Source: Myxococcota bacterium (lineage in GTDB: Bacteria > Myxococcota_A > Bradymonadia > UBA7976 > UBA1532). Taken from it: DNA of 64,000 nucleotides. Positions within the stretch are counted from its first letter, which is position 1; each line of letters starts with the position of its first letter. The stretch lies in the NCBI GenBank assembly GCA_023150895.1, contig JAKLJY010000010.1, positions 29,762-93,761 on the forward strand, written 5' to 3'. The translations under genes and the position numbers were made by a program. The notes under the pieces were generated by a model. The model saw only the letters and a program-made list of their open reading frames with translations, had not been told where the DNA came from and did no database searches. Below, piece by piece: positions 43,160 to 50,180 of the stretch.

Positions 43160-43887
43160 TCCGCTGCGAGGGGCTGACCCTGCGCTACGGGCGCACCACC
43201 GTGCTCGACGACGTCGGGTTCGAGGTGCCGACGGGCAAGACCCTCGGCCTCATCGGGGCAGGCGGCGCCGGCAAGACCTGTGTCCTGAAGCTCATCTGCG
43301 GGCTCATCCGACCGCAGGCCGGGCGCATCCTGGTCGACGACGACGAGATCACCGCGCTCGACGAGACGGCGCTCATGGCCGTCCGGGGCCGCATCGGCAT
43401 GATCTTCCAGAACTACGCGCTCTTCGACTTCCTGAACGTGGGGGACAACATCGCGTTTCCCCTCGTGCAGCAAGGCGGCGTCCCGGCCGACGAGATTCGG
43501 GCGCGCGTCACCCGCCGGCTCGCGCAGGTCAGCCTGCCGGGCATCGAAGCACGGATGCCGTCGGACCTCTCGGGGGGCATGAAGAAACGGGTGTGCCTGG
43601 CCCGGGCCATCGTCCACGATCCGCCCATCATGCTCTGCGACGACCCCACGGCCGGCCTCGATCCCGTCACGACGAACCGCATCTTCCTCCTGCTGAAACA
43701 CCTGCAGGCCGAGAATGCCGCGACGGCGATCATCGTGAGCCACGAGGTCGGTTATCTGCGACCGATCTGCGACGAGTTCGTGATGCTCGACCACGGGCGG
43801 GTCATCTTCCGAGGCACGGCGGAGGCGGGCCTGGCCCACGCGGACCCGCGGGTACGACAGTTTCTGAGTGGCGAGGTGGTCGATTGA
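43156..43887 (+). CDS. mlaF: MCE (Mla-type) ABC transporter ATPase, first copy, Walker B Asp in place of Glu
   Basis: An ATPase of the Mla/MCE lipid transporter class, 243 residues. Walker A GAGGAGKT (34-41), the Q-loop FQNYALFD, a canonical signature LSGGMKKR (138-145) and the switch His in VSHEV are present. Walker B reads IMLCDDP, with Asp163 where the catalytic glutamate belongs. In heterodimeric ABC proteins, this change marks the degenerate site. It overlaps the permease gene by four bases (TTGA). Confidence 0.88.
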   Translation: MIRCEGLTLRYGRTTVLDDVGFEVPTGKTLGLIGAGGAGKTCVLKLICGLIRPQAGRILVDDDEITALDETALMAVRGRIGMIFQNYALFDFLNVGDNIAFPLVQQGGVPADEIRARVTRRLAQVSLPGIEARMPSDLSGGMKKRVCLARAIVHDPPIMLCDDPTAGLDPVTTNRIFLLLKHLQAENAATAIIVSHEVGYLRPICDEFVMLDHGRVIFRGTAEAGLAHADPRVRQFLSGEVVD

Positions 43888-44672
43888 AGCCGCTCACGCC
43901 CCTGCTCGGGCTCGTCGCGCGCCTCGGCGCCGCGTTCATGGGCCTCGCCGAGATCGTCGGGGGCCTCGCGCTCTTCTCGGCGCAGATCGGGCGCGCGTGT
44001 CTGCGTCCGCGCCTCGATGGTTTCGAAACGTGGCGCAATTTCTACCGGGTCGGCGTCAAGTCGCTGCCCATCGTGGCCACGACGGCAGCGTTTGCCGGTG
44101 CGACGGCGGTCATCCAGACCGGCCACAACGTCGTGAAGTTCCGGGCGTACGAGGTCGTGGGCTGGGCGTTCGGCTACAGCGTCTTCCGGGAGATCGGCCC
44201 GTTGCTCATCGGCCTGATGTTCTCGGGACGGGTCGGCGCCAACAACACCGCCGAGCTCGGCACCATGAAGGTCACCGAGCAGGTCGACGCGCTGCGCACG
44301 CTGGCCATCGACCCCATCGACTACCTCGTGCTGCCCCGCATTCTGGCGATGGTCGTCATGATGACCCTGCTCAACGTGGTCGGGGACGTCTTCGCCCTCA
44401 TCGCCGGCATCGCGACGAGCCGCTTCATGCTCGGCGTCGACCCCTGGGTCTTCTGGAACAGCTTCATCGAGTACGTGACGCTGACGGACTTCTTCAACGG
44501 CGTGGCCAAGGCCGCCGGGTTCGGGGTGGCCATCGGCCTCGTGAGCTGCCACTTCGGCCTGAGCGTCACCGGCGGGGCCATCGGCGTCGGACGCGCCGTG
44601 AACGCGAGCGTGGTGGCCTCGGCCGTCGGCATCTTCGTCATCGACTACTTCATTACCTACTTGTTGAAGTAG
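43884..44672 (+). CDS. mlaE: MCE (MlaE-type) ABC transporter permease, first copy
   Basis: A 262-residue membrane protein of the MlaE/YrbE family with an amphipathic N-terminus and about five membrane segments. It contains the conserved EIGPLLIGLMFSGRVGANNTAELGTMKVTEQVDAL region and the later FGVAIGLVSCHFGLSVTGGAIGVGRA. The TTG start overlaps the ATPase stop. MlaE usually works as a homodimer, but a second, different permease is encoded 12 bases downstream, which points to a heterodimer. Confidence 0.9.
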   Translation: MKPLTPLLGLVARLGAAFMGLAEIVGGLALFSAQIGRACLRPRLDGFETWRNFYRVGVKSLPIVATTAAFAGATAVIQTGHNVVKFRAYEVVGWAFGYSVFREIGPLLIGLMFSGRVGANNTAELGTMKVTEQVDALRTLAIDPIDYLVLPRILAMVVMMTLLNVVGDVFALIAGIATSRFMLGVDPWVFWNSFIEYVTLTDFFNGVAKAAGFGVAIGLVSCHFGLSVTGGAIGVGRAVNASVVASAVGIFVIDYFITYLLK

Positions 44673-44684
44673 GCGCGGCACCCC

Positions 44685-45449
44685 ATGGGACTCCTCCGGT
44701 TCGTTCTCGAAGAGCTCCGCGGCATCGCCCGCACGTTCGGGTTGACGCTGTACTACGTCTTCCGGGGCCGCTGGCGCTGGGCGCCCGTCCTCGAACAGAT
44801 GTTTCAGGTCGGCAACCGCAGCGTCTTCTTCATCCTGGTGACGATGGGGTTCCTGGGCGCGATCCTGAACTTCCAGACCGGCTTTCAGGCCATGCGCCTC
44901 TTCGGTGACACGTCGCTGCTCGGCGCTGCGACCCTGCCATTGCTCGTCCGGCAGCTCGGGCCGACGCTCTGCGGGCTGATGGTCGCGATCCGGGTGGGCA
45001 CGGGCATCGCCGCCGAGATCGGCAGCATGGTCGTGACCGAGCAGGTCGACGCGCTGCGGATGTGCAACGCGCAGCCCGTCGACTACCTGATCAAACCCCG
45101 GTTCATCGCGTGTACGATCATGGTCCCGGTGCTCTGGGTCATCGGGACGACCATCGCGTTTCTGTGCGGCATGTATGTGACGTGGGCGTCGTTCCACACC
45201 ATCCCGGCGACATACATGAACTTCGATCTGATCCGGCTGCCGGACGTCGTCGAGGGGGCGAGCAAGGCCCTCGTTTTCGGGATGGTCATCCCGGTGATCG
45301 CCGGGCATAGCGGCTTTGCGGCCCGGGGCGGCAGCGAAGGGGTCGGCTCGGCGACGACGCAGGCCGTCGTCAACGCCAGCCTGGCGGTCATCGCACTCGA
45401 CTTCCTGCTCGGCGGCATCGCGTTCCTGTTCAAGACGGCGGGCCTCTGA
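44685..45449 (+). CDS. mlaE: MCE (MlaE-type) ABC transporter permease, second copy
   Basis: A 254-residue MlaE-family permease. It has the conserved LGPTLCGLMVAIRVGTGIAAEIGSM region with VTEQVDALR (compare EIGPLLIGL...VTEQVDALR in the first copy) and GHSGFAARGGSEGVG near the end. It differs strongly from the first copy outside these blocks. It shares an ATG/TGA overlap with the second ATPase gene. Order in the operon is ATPase1-permease1-permease2-ATPase2-MCE. Confidence 0.9.
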   Translation: MGLLRFVLEELRGIARTFGLTLYYVFRGRWRWAPVLEQMFQVGNRSVFFILVTMGFLGAILNFQTGFQAMRLFGDTSLLGAATLPLLVRQLGPTLCGLMVAIRVGTGIAAEIGSMVVTEQVDALRMCNAQPVDYLIKPRFIACTIMVPVLWVIGTTIAFLCGMYVTWASFHTIPATYMNFDLIRLPDVVEGASKALVFGMVIPVIAGHSGFAARGGSEGVGSATTQAVVNASLAVIALDFLLGGIAFLFKTAGL

Positions 45450-46192
45450 TGATCGAGTTCATCGACATCCACAAGGCGTTCGGCGCCAACAAGGTGCTCG
45501 ACGGGGTCTCAATCACCGTCCAGACGGGCCAGATCCTGTTCATCATCGGCAAGTCGGGGGCCGGCAAGAGCGTGCTCGTCAAGCATCTCGTCGGTCTGAT
45601 TCGTCAGGATGCCGGACGCATCCTGTTCGAAGGCACGGACATCACGAACTATCGCGAAAAAGACTTCTACGAGATGCGCAAACGCTGTGCCATGGTCTTC
45701 CAGCACAGCACGCTCTTCGACAGCATGACCCTGATCGAGAACGTCGCCTTGCCCATTCGCAAGCATCGCGGCGTCTCCCGGGCAGAGGCCCTCGAGCAGG
45801 CCCATGCGAAGCTTGCGCTCGTGCACATGGATCACCTCGCCGACCGGGCGCCGGGGGAGATCGGCGACGGTCTGCGTAAGCGGGTCGCCATCGCCCGGGC
45901 GTTGACGCTCGACCCCGAATATGTCGTTTTCGACGAGCCGACGACGGGGCTCGATCCCGTCAGCGCCGTGCGGGTGGACCGACTGATACGGGAAATGTCG
46001 GATCGCACGGGCGTGACGAGCATCGTCGTCAGCCACGATTTGCGCAGCATCTTCGGCATCGCGGACCGGATCGTGATGCTGTATCAGGGCAAGGTTCTGC
46101 TCGACGGATCGCCTTCGGAGTATCGTCGCTGCGAGAACCCGGTCGTGCGGCAGTTCGTCAATGGCCTGCCCGAAGGACCCATGGAGCTATGA
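45449..46192 (+). CDS. mlaF: MCE (Mla-type) ABC transporter ATPase, second copy, degenerate signature motif
   Basis: A 247-residue ATPase of the MlaF class. Walker A GKSGAGKS (34-41), Q-loop FQHSTLFD, Walker B VVFDEPTTGLDP with the normal catalytic Glu163, and switch His in VSHDL are intact. The signature reads IGDGLRKR (138-145) instead of LSGGMRKR: the serine and the first glycine are changed. The first ATPase shows the opposite pattern. Sharing a four-base overlap (ATGA) with the MCE gene supports coupled synthesis. Confidence 0.9.
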   Translation: MIEFIDIHKAFGANKVLDGVSITVQTGQILFIIGKSGAGKSVLVKHLVGLIRQDAGRILFEGTDITNYREKDFYEMRKRCAMVFQHSTLFDSMTLIENVALPIRKHRGVSRAEALEQAHAKLALVHMDHLADRAPGEIGDGLRKRVAIARALTLDPEYVVFDEPTTGLDPVSAVRVDRLIREMSDRTGVTSIVVSHDLRSIFGIADRIVMLYQGKVLLDGSPSEYRRCENPVVRQFVNGLPEGPMEL

Positions 46193-47235
46193 ACGAACGC
46201 AACATGCAGATCAAAGTCGGCGCGTTGATCCTGGTAGCCCTCGGGCTCCTGGTGGGTTTCGTGCTGTTGCTCGGCTCCTTCAGCGTCGGCGCGGTGCGCA
46301 GCTACTTCATCGAGGTCGCGGACTCGGGCTCGGTCCTGCGGGGCGCGCCGGTGAAGATCGCCGGCGTCCGGGCTGGGCGGGTCGAAGACGTCGAGTTCCT
46401 CGTCGCCCGCAACGCCCGCAAGAGCGCGGCCGAGTCCGAGGGCGAGCTGCCGATCAACGTGCGCCTCCGGATCACGGTCGCGGAGAACATGGCGGCCGCC
46501 GTGCGTCGCGACTCGGAGTTCTACATCACCACGCAGGGCGTCCTCGGCGAGAAGTACGTCGAGATCGTGCCCGGGACCGAGGCGTCGCCGGAGTGGGCCG
46601 ACGGCGCGTACATTCGCGGTCGCGATCCGGCTCGGATCGACCTTCTCTTCGCCAAGGCGGGCAGCATCCTCGCCAAGGTCGAGGCGGCGTTTGCCGGCAG
46701 CGAAGGGCTCAACCTCGGTGAACTCGCCCGCTCGCTCATCAAACTCGTGAAGAACGTCGACGAGATCCTGACGGACAACAAGACCCGCCTGACGTCCATC
46801 GCCACGAACGTCGAGCAGGCGACGGGTGACGCGGCCGGCCTCGCGAAGTACCTGCGCGAGGGCGTCGGCTCGTCCGAGAACGTCGGGGCCATCGTGCAAA
46901 ACGTCAAATCGTTGAGCGCCACCGCCGCCACGGAGGCCAAACCGCTCATCGCCACGGCGCAGCGCACCATGAAGAACGTCGACGAGTCCGTCGTCGTCCT
47001 CAAAGACGTCGTCGAGAAGAATCGCGGGCACATCGACGTCGCGCTCGCCAACCTCGAGCCCATCACACAGCATGCCCGGACGGTCATGCGGGACGCCGCT
47101 GCCCTCACCGCCGGCGTCAGCACGGGGCGCGGCACCATCGGGCAGCTCATCATCGACCAGGAGATCTACGACGATCTCAAGGAGATGCTGCGCGACCTGA
47201 AGCGCCACCCGTGGAAGATGCTCTGGCGGGAGTGA
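46189..47235 (+). CDS. mlaD: MCE-family (MlaD-like) lipid-binding protein
   Basis: A 348-residue protein with an N-terminal membrane anchor (about 10-32), then one MCE domain (about 38-140: YFIEVADSGSVLRGAPVKIAGVRAGRVEDV to GEKYVEIVPG), and a long helical C-terminal region (about 155-330) that can form the coiled-coil tube of longer MCE proteins. The MCE domain forms a hexameric ring that carries lipids across the periplasm. It is the only MCE protein of the operon and is followed by a secreted nuclease-like gene. Confidence 0.9.
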   Translation: MNERNMQIKVGALILVALGLLVGFVLLLGSFSVGAVRSYFIEVADSGSVLRGAPVKIAGVRAGRVEDVEFLVARNARKSAAESEGELPINVRLRITVAENMAAAVRRDSEFYITTQGVLGEKYVEIVPGTEASPEWADGAYIRGRDPARIDLLFAKAGSILAKVEAAFAGSEGLNLGELARSLIKLVKNVDEILTDNKTRLTSIATNVEQATGDAAGLAKYLREGVGSSENVGAIVQNVKSLSATAATEAKPLIATAQRTMKNVDESVVVLKDVVEKNRGHIDVALANLEPITQHARTVMRDAAALTAGVSTGRGTIGQLIIDQEIYDDLKEMLRDLKRHPWKMLWRE

Positions 47236-47327
47236 GCCGGACCCCGCGCCGCCGAGGTGCGGCGGGACTTTACGGCCCGTGTGCCCGGCCGCCATACTGC
47301 CCGCAACCTTCGTTCAGCAGGGGTCCC

Positions 47328-48080
47328 GTGCGCTTCGTGTCCATTGGCCGATTCGCTTTCGTCGCCTTCGTCACCCTCGTCGGCGCCCGCGCCGCGTCCG
47401 CCTCGGACCCCGTCGGCGGCTTCCGGATGCCGCCGTCGGCCGTGATCATCGAGGGGGAGCGCGTCGCCGTCGCCTGGAACGATGGCGACTCGTTCGGATT
47501 CATGGAGGGCAAGTATGTCCGGCAGAGGGTGCGGTTGATGGGCTTCAACGCGCTCGAGAGCTACGGTCCCCTGCACGCATGGGGCAAGTGGACGCCCATG
47601 GAGCTCTACAAGGTGACGAAAGCGGCCACTCGTTTCGCCCGGACGAGGGTCTGGAACTGCGCGTGGGAAGGCAAGAAGGACCACTACGGTCGAATGCTCG
47701 TCTACTGCCGCGACCTCGTGGAGGCGATGGTCTCGGAGGGGTACGGACACGTCTACGCGCTCGAGCCCCCCGTGGACGAGGGGCTCGTCGGCCTGCAACA
47801 CGAAGCGATGGCCGCGCGCCGCGGCATGTGGGCCAAGGGCGTCCCGGAGGGACTCGTCACCAGCCTGCACAGCGTCTCGGAGGCCGGCGGAGGCAAGGGG
47901 AAGACCTACGACCGGGTGATCTCACCCAAGACCGGGCTCTCGAAGGCCTATCAGCACGAGAACGCGTACGGTCTGTGCCAGAAGGTGTGCCACGAGGGCT
48001 CGTGCATGATCTACGTGCCGTTCGAGAAGCGGTACGGCCTCGAACGCGCCGACTGCGTCCGCACCAAGGGACTCTGGTAG
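47328..48080 (+). CDS. Secreted staphylococcal-nuclease-like protein
   Basis: A 250-residue protein with a signal peptide (residues 1-25, ending ASAS) and an SNase-like OB domain. Catalytic positions are mostly kept: Asp54 in NDGDSF, Arg69 in VRLMGF, Glu77 and Arg122 in HYGRMLVY. The calcium-binding pair DT of GIDTPE reads Asn74-Ala75 (GFNALE), so the metal site is altered. The C-terminal part has four cysteines (CQKVCHEGSC...C), a further small domain. GTG 47328 gives a clean signal peptide. Nuclease activity is uncertain. Confidence 0.7.
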   Translation: MRFVSIGRFAFVAFVTLVGARAASASDPVGGFRMPPSAVIIEGERVAVAWNDGDSFGFMEGKYVRQRVRLMGFNALESYGPLHAWGKWTPMELYKVTKAATRFARTRVWNCAWEGKKDHYGRMLVYCRDLVEAMVSEGYGHVYALEPPVDEGLVGLQHEAMAARRGMWAKGVPEGLVTSLHSVSEAGGGKGKTYDRVISPKTGLSKAYQHENAYGLCQKVCHEGSCMIYVPFEKRYGLERADCVRTKGLW

Positions 48081-48086
48081 CGGCCG

Positions 48087-49283
48087 TCAGACCTCGATGA
48101 GCGTCGCGACGCCTTGCCCGACGCCGACGCAGAGCGATGCGACGCCGAGGCCGCCGCCCCGCGCGCGCAGCGCGTGAATCAGCGTCGTGAGGATGCGGGC
48201 GCCGCTGCAGCCGAGCGGATGACCGAGGGCGATGGCCCCGCCGTTCACGTTGACCCGGGCCTCATCGAGACCGAGCTCCCGGATGACCGCCAGCGACTGG
48301 GCGGCGAAGGCCTCGTTCAGCTCGAAGAGCGCAACGTCGCCGACCGCGCGACCCGCCTTGGCGAGGCACTTCCGGACCGCGGGGACGGGTCCGATGCCCA
48401 TGACGCGGGGGTCGACCCCGGCCTCACCCGTCGAGACGAGGCGCGCCAGGGGCGCACGACCCAGGGCGGCGGCTCGTTCGGCGGACATGAGGACCAGCGC
48501 CGCTGCGCCGTCGTTCAAGGTGCTGCTGTTGCCGGCCGTCACCGAGCCGCCCTTGCGGAACGCGGCGCCGAGGCGAGAGAGCGCCTCGAGGGAAGTGTCC
48601 CCGCGAGGGCCTTCGTCCTGGGCGACGACCACGGGCGGACCTTTGCGTTGCGGGAGGGCGACCGGGTAGAGCTCGGCCTCGAACGCGCCCCCCTGCTGCG
48701 CGGCGACGGCCTTCTGATGACTGGCGACCGCGAAGGCGTCCTGGTCGGCTCGGGAGAGACCGAAGCGGTCGACCAGGTTCTCGGCGGTCTCGCCCATCGG
48801 CTCGAGCGGAAAGAGCTTCTCCATGGCCGGGTTCGGGAATCGCCAGCCGAGCGACGAGTCGTAGACCGTGACGTTGCCCGTCGGGAACGGGCCGTCGGCC
48901 TTGGGCATCACCCAGGGCGCTCGGCTCATGGACTCGACGCCTCCGGCGACCATCACGTCGGCGTCACCGACGGCAATCTGCCGATACGCCGTGTTGACGG
49001 CGCTCAGGCCGCTCGCGCAGAGGCGGTTGACGGTCATGCCCGGCACGGACTGCGGCAGTCCGGCGAGCAGCAGCGCCATCCGGGCCACGTTCCGGTTGTC
49101 CTCGCCGGCCTGATTGGCGCACCCGAAGACGACTTCGTCCACGGCCTCGCCGGGGACGTCGGCCCGTCGGAGGGCCTCGGCGATGATCTGCGCAGCCAGA
49201 TCGTCCGGCCGCACGGAGGACAGGCCGCCGCGGATGCGCCCGATGGGCGTCCGCACGGCGGAGACGACGACGACATCGCGCAT
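48087..49283 (-). CDS. Acetyl-CoA acyltransferase (thiolase)
   Basis: This 398-residue thiolase cleaves 3-ketoacyl-CoA or condenses two acyl-CoAs. Active-site cysteine in NRLCASG, His in [14 protein letters not shown] and second Cys in SLCVGVGQG are present, with the family block [10 protein letters not shown] and NEAFAAQ. Sequence style is closest to beta-ketoadipyl-CoA thiolase (PcaF) or AtoB, but no pathway partner lies next to it. ATG 49283 begins the usual [17 protein letters not shown]-terminus. Confidence 0.92.
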   Translation of the reverse strand: MRDVVVVSAVRTPIGRIRGGLSSVRPDDLAAQIIAEALRRADVPGEAVDEVVFGCANQAGEDNRNVARMALLLAGLPQSVPGMTVNRLCASGLSAVNTAYRQIAVGDADVMVAGGVESMSRAPWVMPKADGPFPTGNVTVYDSSLGWRFPNPAMEKLFPLEPMGETAENLVDRFGLSRADQDAFAVASHQKAVAAQQGGAFEAELYPVALPQRKGPPVVVAQDEGPRGDTSLEALSRLGAAFRKGGSVTAGNSSTLNDGAAALVLMSAERAAALGRAPLARLVSTGEAGVDPRVMGIGPVPAVRKCLAKAGRAVGDVALFELNEAFAAQSLAVIRELGLDEARVNVNGGAIALGHPLGCSGARILTTLIHALRARGGGLGVASLCVGVGQGVATLIEV

Positions 49284-49320
49284 GGTGGGGAACCTCACGC
49301 TCGAAGCGGCCCCGACGGGG

Positions 49321-49938
49321 TCAGTTCTTGGCCTTGTCGTGATCGTGTTCTTCGCAGTCGGGGTCCTGGCAGTCGTCCTCGATCTCTTCCATGGCTTCGT
49401 CGAAGAGGGGCTGCAAGGTCTCGATCTCCTCGTCTTCGAGGAAACGCGCCGTGTCGCCGACGAGCTCGACCGCAAAGAGGTGCGGGGGCGTCGGCATCAG
49501 GAGCCAGTACTGCTTATCGCCGCGGTCGAACTCGCCGAGCTGCAGGAAGCTGTCGGGCTCGTCGTCTTCGCCACTGTCGATCTCGAGCATCGGCGAGTCG
49601 GCGTACACCTCCTCGGGCAACTCGTCGGAGAGGCGCAGCTCCGTGCCATGGCGGGCGATGGAGATGTTCCACTGCTTGAGGAAGTCGTTGATGTCGTTCC
49701 GAAGCGCGTCGAACGTCTCGTCGTCGGCCTCGTTGAGGGCCTCGCCCGCCTCTTCGTCACCCCCCTCGTCGACCTCGAAGAGGACGACCGTCGGCACGGG
49801 GGAGGTGATGAGGGCGTAGGTCTTGCCGTCGTGGTCGAGCTCGAGGAAGACCTCCATGTCCATCGGTTCGACGTCGTCGGCCTCGCGGACCTGAACGATG
49901 CGGCGCTCGGCGAGTTCTTGGGGGCGGTCGTCACTCAT
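49321..49938 (-). CDS. Acidic DUF1292/DUF3727-like protein
   Basis: A 205-residue, very acidic, soluble protein. Two related beta modules can be read: [31 protein letters not shown], and a second [22 protein letters not shown]. This fits the DUF1292/DUF3727 type of short beta-rich domain. The C-terminus ends in a Cys/His/Asp-rich tail ([15 protein letters not shown]) that could bind metal. ATG 49938 was chosen as the first codon of the conserved part. The function is unknown. Confidence 0.6.
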   Translation of the reverse strand: MSDDRPQELAERRIVQVREADDVEPMDMEVFLELDHDGKTYALITSPVPTVVLFEVDEGGDEEAGEALNEADDETFDALRNDINDFLKQWNISIARHGTELRLSDELPEEVYADSPMLEIDSGEDDEPDSFLQLGEFDRGDKQYWLLMPTPPHLFAVELVGDTARFLEDEEIETLQPLFDEAMEEIEDDCQDPDCEEHDHDKAKN

Positions 49939-50180
49939 GGGGAGTCTTTCTTTCGCGGTTCGGCGCGGGCTGCGCCCTCGGGATCGGAATCGGGGTGGCC
50001 AGGACGGACCCGGGCCAGGGACGGCGCATGCTAGGTCCGGGCGAGTCCGGCGGCAACGGGAATCCATCGTTTCGCCCGGCGCGCCGGGGTGGCGTCGCCG
50101 TGGCCGGATGCGCTATCTGGTCTGGGTGGATGATGGAATCGACCGGGCCGGGCCGCCGGCCCGAAGGAGTGCTCCCCACC

